DNA from: Watersipora subatra
Lineage: Eukaryota > Bryozoa > Gymnolaemata > Cheilostomatida > Watersiporidae
NCBI RefSeq assembly: GCF_963576615.1
Contig: NC_088717.1
Coordinates: 23,463,344 to 23,527,343, forward strand
Length of the DNA: 64,000 nucleotides
Reading direction: 5' to 3'
Made by a program: the position numbers and the translations under genes. Below are positions 9,501 to 21,300 of the stretch, in pieces (position 1 is the first letter of the stretch; each line of letters starts with the position of its first letter). The notes beneath the pieces were generated by a model. The model ran no database searches. It was not told the origin of the DNA and saw nothing but the letters and a program-made list of their open reading frames with translations.

Positions 9501-11229
9501 AGTTTGCACAGATTTCCGGCTTAAGTAAAAGAGTGATCACGAACTCTATTTTACGGAGCAGGAAACGTTCATTGACGCAACTAATATTTTTGCTGACAGC
9601 CAAAATATTTATTGCCAAACAGTTTAGATTCCAGTGCATAGTTTGAAGAACTATTCTATAAACAAAGTCATAGCATAGCTGTCATGAAGATTTCCTTAGC
9701 GGTGCCTTTCAACAAGGAAAAGACTTGAGAAGAATCAATCCTTGCTCGTCATGTCTGTTGTCTATTATTAGCTGTTAATGGAACAAAGCTGGCTGTCTTT
9801 GACAACATTTAGTACTTGGGGTTGGCAAGTTTCATCATTTATTCAAGAAACACATCTCCAACTTTGTGATCTGTTGTCCTTGTAAAAAAGCCAACACAAT
9901 CAATGCGTTTAAATGACTTGTTATTTGAGACAGCAGGCAGCAAGTAATGAATTCAAGGGATGCACTTGTTAGGGAAAAAGATTTTTGCCTTATAAAGTTT
10001 ACAGAGAAAAAATGTAGCCTGGGATCATTTAAAGTTTGGAGGAGGTTCTTTTCGAGCCAACTGCCAGCTAGCTAGAGATGATGCCTCAATGAAAACACTC
10101 AACAGAATGACTATTAAAACCTGCCAAGAAATGTCATGGTTATAAAAAGTTGGGTAGGATCATGATCTCGCTCTCACTAATTACTATGTCCTATGAGAAC
10201 TAGGCTCTCACAGAACATAGTAGCTAGCGAGAGACTCAAGGAACACAGGCCTTTTCTCTCAAGTAGTAAAAATATTTTAAGATAATTTTATTTATTGAAG
10301 ATCCATCAACTATCCAGAATAGCCTTAGATTCTCAAACGGAAACAGAAAACTTCTTAAAAAATTGTAAAATCTTGAATTGCATCTTTTAACACAGAAGCT
10401 GTCTTCCTTTAAGAAATAGCAGATTCCCTTTGTATTGTCTGAAAGCTTTTGATAAACTTATAGACTTATTCTTCATTTAAATCCCATTAATCTCAGACCC
10501 CCCCCCCTTACTCCAGTCGTTAACCAGCCCTCTTTGAACATCAATAATTATATTAGGCGCAAGCTTTTGTTTCATAAACATAGCGCAGTTTCCTTATTTG
10601 TCTGAAATGCCTTCTGCGCTGCAATATTTGTAGTAAAATAAACACATGATAACGTATCAGGATGTTATGAAATCTGAATATTTCGTAACACAGACAAAGT
10701 TCATAAGCGTCTAAAAACACACGACCCTACTGTATTAACCTCTTCTACTCAAACATACTTCCAGTAATATGCTGACCTTGTGAGAGAGTTACATCCAATC
10801 ATGCGGCACATAATTTATCTTTTCAATGAATAATATTTAATATATTCGTAGACTAAAACTTATCTTGGAAGTCAAGACTTCACTACAAGTCTGTTTCATG
10901 GTGTCACTTAAAAGGAGTCTTTTAAACAATGTACCATCACAATAGAACAGCCTTCCAATAGACTTACACAAAACCTCTGCATTTACTAGTTTTAGAGCTA
11001 ATGTTAGAAGCCATTTGTTAAGCCTAGATTAATCCAGACCTGCTGCTTGAGATTGCCAATCCCTGTGGGCCCAGTGCCTCGACTAGCTGCAGTTCTCATG
11101 CTCATGTGGGCCTCATCACACCTTAACAAGTAGGAACTTAGCTTTCATTTATTTTGTTTAACTTAATCGATATTATAACCATATCTTCATTTTGCTTAAT
11201 GTTATATTTCTACTAATTGATGAAATAAA
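6534..11229. other. Intergenic region, no gene recognised
   Basis: AT-rich sequence. At about 7550-7650 and 8330-8520 lie degenerate CA/CACATG-rich tracts (decayed microsatellite) that leave chance ORFs. A C9 run stands at about 10499. No splice-flanked coding segment or RNA gene was found. Confidence 0.4.
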
Positions 11230-11290
11230 ATACACACGCACACGCACACACACGCACGCACGCGCACGCACGCACGCACACACACACACG
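11230..11290. repeat. CA/CGCA microsatellite
   Basis: Alternating ACAC and ACGC dinucleotides over about 60 bp. Confidence 0.95.
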
Positions 11291-12190
11291 AAGAAATCAC
11301 TAAAAATATTACTCCACTTATTATTATTAGTGTAGAATTCTTTTGTAGCTTTGAATTTTCTTTATCTTATTGTATTTAGTCATAAAATAAATTTTGGGCA
11401 TAAATGTAGAATATCTACCCAATTATAATACATACAGCATGTATTTTTAATATTACTTAAATTGTTAATTTCACTGTGAAAGTTTGTGTAGATGATAAGC
11501 AATGTTTTAGTTGTCCAATGATTATTTGTAAACCACAATGACATGAACAGCTCATGCTGACAAATGGCGTTCAGAAACAGACAGAATTTTGGTGAAAAAT
11601 CAAACATGCATCGAAATCATAAAACTCATCTTTCTGCTTACACAAAATTAAAGAGCAAAGAAGAATTAGAATAGTGATTGCAGTGAATTTGTAAGGCTAA
11701 ACCAAGCCGCTAGATTTCCTAGTATTGGTGAGTGACAAACTAAACGTCTGCTAATAAGCACGTGAACAGCGGCAAGAAACGGACTAACAATGTCGAAGTA
11801 AAAAGGGCAAGAAACTACATGCCTGAAAGGTAACAATAATAAAGTTCAATAATTTTGGTAAAATAAACCGGGGAGGGTGGAACAGTATTCAAAAGTTCTA
11901 TTGGATGCTTACTTACTCGAGTAGTTACAAAACTCAACTAGTTGAGTGTTGGTGGTTTTGTAGCAATATACTTTACTCTTCCTTGTTTATCCCAATCGTC
12001 AATAAACATCAATTGTTTTTCACACAAAAAAACTTCCAGAAGACACGTTAGCTTTCGTTTTCATATAAATCGTTCTAATATCTAGTCTTGACTCTCAACA
12101 CATTCATGTTGAAGTACCTCTTATGTAAACTTTAGGGCTATCAAAGGTCATCTGATTACAGCTAAGTCACGTGTCAGGTAATGTCAGCTG

Positions 12191-12195
12191 ATTGG
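12191..12195 (+). promoter_or_regulatory. Inverted CCAAT box of the growth-factor gene
   Basis: ATTGG, the complement of CCAAT, 13 bp upstream of the TATA box and about 100 bp before the start codon. Confidence 0.45.
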
Positions 12196-12207
12196 GCAAG
12201 ACTGAGC

Positions 12208-12214
12208 TATATAA
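12208..12214 (+). promoter_or_regulatory. TATA box of the growth-factor gene
   Basis: TATATAA, 83 bp before the ATG at 12297. This predicts transcription starting around 12238-12245. Confidence 0.6.
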
Positions 12215-12296
12215 CGTCAATTGTAAACTACACTCCTCATTTGTCAGCTAACCAGTCGTGAAGAGCAGTTTTAGTAAACAACAGAAGAGAAGGAAA

Positions 12297-12386
12297 ATGA
12301 GAGTTTTCATAGTAGCAGCACTGGCTACCTTTTTCGTTGTTGTAACTGGAGAAACAGCAGAGCCTACTGAAAATATAACTTTACCC
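12297..12386 (+). CDS. Growth-factor exon 1 (start, signal peptide)
   Basis: 30 codons. MRVFIVAALATFFVVVTG is a hydrophobic signal peptide, followed by an acidic stretch with an N-glycosylation site (NIT). Ends CCC|GTAAGTG, phase 0. The donor is the first unit of the following minisatellite. Confidence 0.9.
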
Positions 12387-15300
12387 GTAAGTGTATTTAT
12401 TTGTTATTTACCTGTAAGTGTATTTATTTATTATTTACCCATAAGTGTATTTATTTGTTATTTACCAGTAAGTGTATTTATTTGTTATTTACCTGTAAGT
12501 GTATTTATTTGTTATTTACCAGTAAGTGTATTTATTTGTTATTTACCTGTAAGTGTATTGATTTGTTATTTACCTGTAAAAGTATTGATTTGTTATTTAC
12601 CAGTAAGTGTATTTATTTGTTATTTACCCGTAAGTGTATTGATTTTTTATTTACCCGTAAGTGTATTTATTGTTATTTTCCTGTAAGTGTATTTATTTGT
12701 TATTTACCCGTAAGTGTATTTATTTGTTATTTACCTGTAAGTGTATTTATTGTTATTTTCCTGTAAGTGTATTTATTGTTATTTTCCAGTAAGTGTATTT
12801 ATTTGTTATTTACCCGTAAGTGTATTTATTTGTTATGTTCTACAAGGGAAATCTGTTATCTCGGAAGAATGCGATGCCATTAATTTGAATTAAAAACTTT
12901 AACTGATGAATAGAAAATGTTTCTCTTTGCTCATAAAGCGTTCTTAGAAACATATATTTCACCAAAGCTCAACATACCAGTCTAAAGAATGAGCAGCACA
13001 TTTTTCAATCATCCTTAACAGATGCACAAACTGAATACAAGTTTATCTGAAAAAATCTGCAAGAAATGGTAGTACGTAGTTGGCAAATATTTTTAAAAGC
13101 AACATTTAACTTTTTGCATTCTTGATACTTGATGCTTGGCTACTGAGCTAGCTAGAATAACAGGTCTGGTTTTGATGATGACCTCTGAATTTATACTCAG
13201 AGAATCGCCAAAATCACCATAACAGAAAACTGAAAATTTAAAGCTAAGAAAAACAGAAAGTTATTGTTTAATTTTTATTGTTTCAATGTCCTAAGTTCTT
13301 TCAAGTTGGATATCCCGAATTATTTAGTTATTTAAAGAAAATGTTTATTTACTACTTTATGTGTATAGCAGGCCAAACCAGCAAAAGCTTGTTAAGAGAT
13401 AACTACTCCTTATACATTAGCTTTAAACCACTATTTCAGTTGCTGAATATAGACGTAATTTATAAAAAATAATATCAACTTCTATAATTCTAAAAAATAG
13501 ATATAGCATAATATCATTTCTATAGACAGAAATCTCATGTTTTGTAAGGATATACATTTCAGCTTTTTCTCTCGGCTTTAGTTTAATTAAAAACAACACG
13601 CGACCTGAAATCTGAATGTACAGCCATTGCAACTTCATACATAGAATTCACTGATAGCAAAACTCTCGTTTTAACAGGAGATGCCTTTGAGCCTCTTCAG
13701 ATCATCTGGAATGGCAGAAGGCTACGCAAATGAACAAGTGTTTGTAGCCATGTTTCTAAAGGAATTTGAAACAGAGAAAGGTGAGAAATAACCAGCTTTT
13801 GTTGTATCCAAGATTGCTCTTTGCAATTTTTCCATTTTTCAAAGTGCAACAATTAGCATAAAAGAAAAACTGCACAAGTCTAGACAACATTGCTGCGCTA
13901 TTGGCACTTTTGGCATCAAGTAGTGGGCTCTCCACTATGAGCATCTAATCTGCATACACCACCTAGTAGCTGGAGTAAGTCAAACATGCAATCCCTTAAC
14001 TACTTTGGTCTGGTAGACAGTATGAACAAATTATATTGTTATAAGTACATGCTATAAGGATGTTTGGAGCGCTAGAAAAATTAAGATTATAATATTTTAC
14101 ACTTTTAACTAAATAAAAATTGGTTGTGTGTAACTGTATTCCGATGCAGCCATATCAGCAGGTTCAGCATAAACAATTGAATAATTCAACTTTGTTCACA
14201 GTCTGTCAGCATATCACAACACTTTGGAATACATACTAGAGGAAGTCGCTAAAATCGACTGAGAGTAGCGATGTATGGCGCCTTACAGTGCCTCGCGTTG
14301 CGTGTTCACAACTCGAGTTGTACAACTCGAGTTGCCGTGTTGCACAACTCGAGTTGCCGAATTGTACAACTCGGCCTAGGTTTATGATTAACTCGAGTTG
14401 TGTTATACGCAAACACGGGTTTGTAAAAAAAGCAAAGTGAGTAACTGGGGTGTCTCGTTTGCAGAACATTTACAGAAATTTAACACTAATAATTTAAATA
14501 TATATACACATTTAAAATATATAATTATATTGGCGATATTTGCGCATATTTCTTTCTACAAATATAACGAGACAAAAAACAATTGTAGAATGTAACAAGC
14601 AAACTAAAAAACAATCTATGTGTGAGGTAGGCCACTTCTTTTTCAAATGAGAAGAGTTATCTCTCTAGAACCTGACAAGAAACTGAATGAACACCGAAAT
14701 GAACATAGAAATTATTTCAACGACGTTTAATGATGCACAAAAATAAATTCCATATATAGAAAATATAGTTAGAGAAAATGAAATGATGAGATGTTCTCAA
14801 GCCGAGTTGTTGAACTCGAGTTGCTGTTGAAAGAACTCGGCCTGGATTTTTGATGAACTCGAGTTGTGTAACTCGAGTTGTACAACTCGAGTTATATTTA
14901 CAAACTCGAGTTGGTAATTTACAACTCGAGTTGTACAACTCGAGTTGCACAACTCGAGTTGTGCAACTCGAGTTGCAAACTCGGCGCAGTATAGTTTGCT
15001 ATTAGTTCTAGTTTGACAGTACATAAATAGTTTAATTTCTATTAGCTAACGGGTGCCTATTGATGTACCATTGTTAATATAACCAGATCCACGGTTATGC
15101 TACTGTAATACCAATATACTGCACCTTAATTCTGAAAAGTCGTGTTGCGCGTTCACAACTCGAGTGGTACAACTCGAGTTGTGAACGCGCAACGCGAGGC
15201 ACTGTGAGGCGCCATAGCGATGGCATAGTGGTCTAGTGCCTGACCTACAAGTGATGGATTTGGTTTGAATTTCCAAAAAGACCAATATTGGTGACAGTAT

Positions 15301-18300
15301 CGACATTCAATCACTTCTTCATAGCCAATTCTTAATCCAATTACATCCTTAAATTGCTCTCTGCAACTTGGTCTCTGCAGCAAGACTCAGGGTTGCTCAA
15401 CCAAGATCACGGAGCCATTGTCTGTGCAACAATGCTCTTAAAAACACACAACTTTCGGTAAGATAGGCAGACATCATACGCAATCTTCGAGGGATTGCTC
15501 ATATAATCAATAGAAAAGTTTGTATCTTCAAAAAGACCATTTTAAAAAACAAAACAAAAAGAGCTATTACGCATTATTGCTGTTTACGACGTTCAGGAGA
15601 GTTATACACTAAATGGCCTGTTATTACTTGCCGGTTTTATCAGACTGATAGTGAGTGACCTACTGTTACATGCCAGTCTTATCAGAATGACAGGTATTTA
15701 GTCTGGATCTGAAAGGTCATATAGATAACTGGTACAAGAGCTGATGCTTGCCCCAATTAATTTCCTCTGATGCTCGCGGAACAAGGCTATAAACTGGTGT
15801 AATAAAACAGATATTCATTTGTGTAACTTTACACCTATACAATAAGGTGTGTTTAACATTAAAACTTCCGTCATGACATATTGGTTTGTTGTTCATGTAA
15901 GAGAGAGCATGAGAGGGTGATTAATGCACTATCTTATTTACACAATGGAAGTTATGACACTAAATAAACCAGCTTGTACTGTTTCATCACGTAGTTCAAT
16001 TGCTGTTCGTAAGACGTAATAGCTTAAATATGAAAAAATAATTAAAAATTGGTTTGCTGTTTTAATGTCAAGAACAATAGAATCTATTTACAATTTATCT
16101 TATTAGTACAAATTTAAAGACATCTAAAGCCATTAAACATCTTGCTTGAATTACGTGAGGCTCTTCGGATGCATTTATTTGAGAGGTCATTGGGAAGGTA
16201 ATATATGGGAGAGATCAATGGATGTCTTAAGTCTGGTTTACAGTGGTCATTAACAACACTGGTCTTGTCTGGTGATGCGTATAGAAATGTTTAATTCTCT
16301 TTTACAGTTTCGTTTATATGATATTATTTCAACTCTAAGAAAGTTTAAGACTTTAAACTGCAACTAGTATTCAACTCAATGTATATATAGTTGACTACAG
16401 ATTATAGAACAGATTATTACTTTACTAGATTATTTACAGTGTCGACTTTATCATTTCAAAAACTAGACCATCAACTGATGCTCGAGTTCAACTCAGAAAG
16501 ATAGGTATAAAACAAAATGGCTTACCGCTTTTTCACCAGAATTGTATCTTGTATATTTTGTCATACGCTTCTCTAAACTGGTAACCCTTTGTATCGAAAC
16601 TAATGAAGAAAAATTAGAATGATTTCAAAAAGCATGTTCTAGGGTATGATCAGCGTCTAAATGTCCTAATGTCAAGGAGCTAAATGTGTTTTTCAATATT
16701 TGCTGTTTAAAATACTCAAATCTTATCTCCAATCCGCCTGCTCATCCACTACACTCCTAATTCCTCCAAAACCAACTACACACTATACCAGACATCAACA
16801 ATGCCTACCCACATTATAGGACAGAGTTATGAAAAAAAAGGTTTTTCTTTCAATACTTGTAATTTTACTATTCTTCCTTTTATTTAATATTCTTTATGAT
16901 TTTTGTCTCATGGTTTAATTTTCTCCGAATGGTAGAGTAAATAAACTTCATATTTATATATCTACTGGCGTATTAAAAACAGCTTATAAACAGTGACAGG
17001 CGCTGTAGTTGCCTGCCACTTGCTATTAGCCTGGCACATTCCCAATGACTAATTAGGGTACGCTACTATCCGTATGGCTAAACTTACCAATAAGAGCCGT
17101 GAGAGCTAGTCTTAACCTACATAACGGCTCATATAACCTTGGGAAGTCATTGCATCTTGCATAGGTTAATTGGTTACATTATTGCCTGGTCAAACGGAGG
17201 TTCCAAGATCAAATTTAGCCCAAAGCAGATGTTTTATTCCTACATTTTAATAGCTATAGCTAGACACACCGAACAACGGACTTTAAGATTTATATATATA
17301 GACTGTGGAAGTCAATGGTTCTATATCAATGTATTTCAACAGTTGATAATGCTGTTTTCATACTACTCTGCAGGTTCTGATGACAAAGATGACGTGTCTA
17401 AAATTCTTCGTTCCGGTATGTATAAAACATTTATCTCTTCATTATTTGTTTTATCAAATGTAAAACCTTTTCACTAATTGTTTTCAAATGTGACAGAATC
17501 AACTCGTTGCTATGTAGCCACATGTGAAGCATTGCTATGTAGTCACATGTGAAGCATTGTTTTTGCAATCATGAAAATGTGCAAGCAACACAAACATAAG
17601 AAAAAAAACTGTTATCATGGTACAAAGACTTAGAGTTTTTCGTGATTTCAAAGTTTTGTTCATGTTATTTGTAACATTGCAGTTGTAAATATTTAATAAA
17701 GTGAAAGGACATACATAAATGTTTATACAGTATGACTGCTCACTATTGACGGTCAAACTAAAAGAGAACTATCCAATACAATTGTCATTGCAAATTTATT
17801 GCAAATTTATTGCATATGTGTTGTGAAAAATATCGTAATTTGGTGAAAAACTATTGCATACATTTATTGTATATTCATTGCATATTTAGTGCATATACAT
17901 TGCATGTGCATTATGTAATGCATTATCATAACAATACCTATTAGTTTACTATAATAACAGTAAAAAGCTCGTGTCTTTAGAATAGCTCAGCTTGTATTGC
18001 TAGTTATTTTGATTAAAAACAAAAGGCTATCTGCTTTGTAATTAAAATTAAATTGATTAATTAATTAATTGAAATAAATATTAAATAATAATAATTAATT
18101 GAAATAGCTGCAAACAATGCCTATTGCTGATATTTTCCGAGATACCGCAATATATTGTAGAACTACAGGTGATCGATTACAAGCAAGCAGACTGTCGACT
18201 TTACCAGCAAATTTATGAGCTTCCTAATGATAAACCGAATGTGAAAATGTATCCTTCGTGCGTTCTTTTGAACCGCTGTGGTGGCTGCCCCGGACACTCT

Positions 18301-21300
18301 CTACTGGCATGCAAGCCAACGACAACTGAAAAAAGACAGATCAAGGTAAACTAAATCCTAAAGGTTTTGTCAGTTAAAACAATTTTTTTATAGATTTATG
18401 ACTCAACTAAACCCTTAAAACTAACAATAGAATAGAAAACATATTCAGTTGACTTAATAATATCCAGAAGTTCATATAACTGCATTTATTAATAGGATTG
18501 GCTAACATCCTCAGAAAGGTCCTGTTTATCCTAGCTTAGTGAAACTAGGTCAATGAAAGGAAATCACACAACTTGAGCTGTGACAAAATCGATAACAATA
18601 ATAAGAATAATAATATTAATCCTGAGAGAAGTTCTGCTGTAGGAGAGAGTGACCACCTTTTGGCCATTAGATAAGGCCTGGGATCACTTTCTACCAAACT
18701 TAAAAGTTGTTATTAAAACCTCCCACCATAATGATAAAAATAATAACTGGGACATAGTTTATATTTCCGATCTATTCACATTACATTACTATTGTATTAC
18801 TATCTGATCTGATGTTATACTGATGATGCTCTTATTAAGGATACTTGCATGTTTCCTAGGTAATACAGCATATATTTGATGGAGTATCGAACATACCAGT
18901 ACCAAAGGTTGCTTATATAGAGGCGGAGGAGCATACCGCATGCGAACAACGCTGTAAGCGCGAGCAAACAGATTGTAATTCAACCATTCATAATTATGGT
19001 AAGTTTACAAGCTAAACTCGGAGTGTTTAAAAGTTTACGAGTTAATCAATTGCAACATTCCTGTGTTGTTACCGGTATATCAGTTAACACGCAATTTAAG
19101 TCTTTCTTCATTTTAAACATCTGATATGTAATTATAACTTTTTATTAGAACTAATAATCAAACAAATGATGTTTGTCATTACATGCAAAAAAAATGAGAA
19201 GGCAAAAATTCGTAATTATTGAGTGAGTTGAACAAAAGTGTTTTAAAAGTTGGTAATCTAATAGTACTGAGGAGGAGTCAGGATAGTGAATTGTAGATTG
19301 TAGTAACATAAAGTTTATAAACTGAAACATACGATGATGGATGCAGTATGTTGGTGTAATGGAACAGAAAATCATGTTCATCGTAAGTTGGGAAAATAAA
19401 TACAAATATTCTGGACATAGTTTAAGCAGGATTATAAAGCCATATCATGGTATCAACCTTTCTATTTGCTAAAAGTTATTCATTCAAGCAAAACCTGATC
19501 ATTAATGTCACCTTTCTGTAACGAAAGACCAGTATTACTCAACTCTTCACCCACATTTTGTATCCCCTATTCATTGCTACAACTCTTCAAGGACAGTCAT
19601 TTTTTGGAAACGATATGTGTATTAATTGGAAAATGTCATGGATGAAAAAAGTTGACATTAGATACAGATTTAAAAATTATACTAACTTGGAATGTAACGT
19701 GATTTGATGCTAAGACATTCGCACATTTGTTGTATAAATGTTCAAACATTAGAGTTGTGTACACATGTAAAATGATAACTTTTCAAAGCTGGTTCGCATA
19801 AAGCATTCCTAAAAGTCACGGAAAGTTATAAAATTTCAAAACAAAAGTTCTTTTGTTTACGAAAGATTTTGAACCTTTGTTTAAAAACATTAAAAGCGTT
19901 CAACTTCAAAGAACTTGCAGCTATATTTTAAAATCAAAAAAAGATAAAACTCAGAACAGCCAATAAATTCTAAATTAATTGCTTTAACATGCAACATAAA
20001 GGTTTGATAAAGCACCACAGTTATTCAAGCTAAAATATTAAGGCTAGTACGTACAAAAATATGTCAAAAACTTATAAATATATAAAAAAACTGTAAATAT
20101 GCACCATCTTTGTCAGTTTGGACTTTACTTAAAGCACATCAATTATATCAGTACTGTTTTAGCTCATTCAGGTTCTTCAATATCTTGGCTTTCAAATGAG
20201 CCATTGTTTGAAATGGTAAAACAGACATCAGTTGGTGTTTATAGAATTTCCCCAGAGCTCTACCACAAAAACTTTCAATGGTATTATAGGCTCGCAAATT
20301 GTGATGTCACAATTTTCATTAGTTAGAAACGCATTACACCTCGCATCTCCTTCACCACTTCTACCTTCACATCCACTCGCTATTTATTCTACGCCTTGTA
20401 TTAGTTTTTTTTTAAATAAAACAACGAAAACTTCTAATTATTTATTATCACTTGAATAATGTGGCTTTTATTATAATATAAGGTTTTTAGGTTTATTATT
20501 TTATTATTATTATTATTGTAGATGGAATTTCAATATGTACGTCACCTTTGGTCTTAATTGTCATAGGATTTCAGCTGTAAAACAACTTAAAGAAATTTAC
20601 TATATCGTTATAAAAATAAATTAGGAACAAATTAATGGGCGTGTAGAGATCAAAAATAATTGCGTTAAATATACTTTTAACAAATTTTTTTAGAAGGTTA
20701 TATTATAAATTGTATTATGTTGTCTTGTGTTCAGCTTTAAAAGTTTAGGCTGAAAACACCTACATAAACTTAAAAATAATACTACACTTTCTGCTTGCAA
20801 CTGTAAACCAATGACAAAAAAGTGAAATCAGTCGTCACTAATAGTTTGAATACTGTTCATTTATTTGGTAATTGAAAAATAATCTTGAAACATTAAGAAA
20901 AAATTTATTTTCCTAGCATACCTGACACATATATTTGTTTGCAAAAGTGAATTTTATTTCTTTAAAACTTTAAAATCTAGAAAATTATGGATTGTGTTAT
21001 GACAAGTGCATACAAGTGCTTGTATGCATTATGACATGCAAACAAGCACTTGTAAGTAGTCCCATGTCTTCCGTTTGCAGACTCTTACGACTGCAAGTGT
21101 ACATGTAAGCCTGATATAGTTGAGGTGTGCCCATCAAATAAGAGGTGGAATGAAGATGTGTGTGCCTGTGAATGCGCTTTGCAAACAATGCATTGTGGGC
21201 CAGGCTATTACTACAACAGAGAGAGATGCAGGTGAGTTGTTGAGATAGGAATGCTGCCTGTTTTGTTATCCATACTCTGATAGTGTGCTGGTGTATGTAA

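Noticed and set aside
12258-12766. Long ORFs with VSVFICYLP repeats after exon 1
   Set aside because: Only the first 30 codons from 12297 are exon. The rest is a 27-bp minisatellite of splice donors, stop-free because the unit is a multiple of three.
14307-15190. ORFs rich in TRVVQLEL and similar on the minus strand
   Set aside because: They are translations of the CAACTCGAGTTG palindrome array inside a foldback element.
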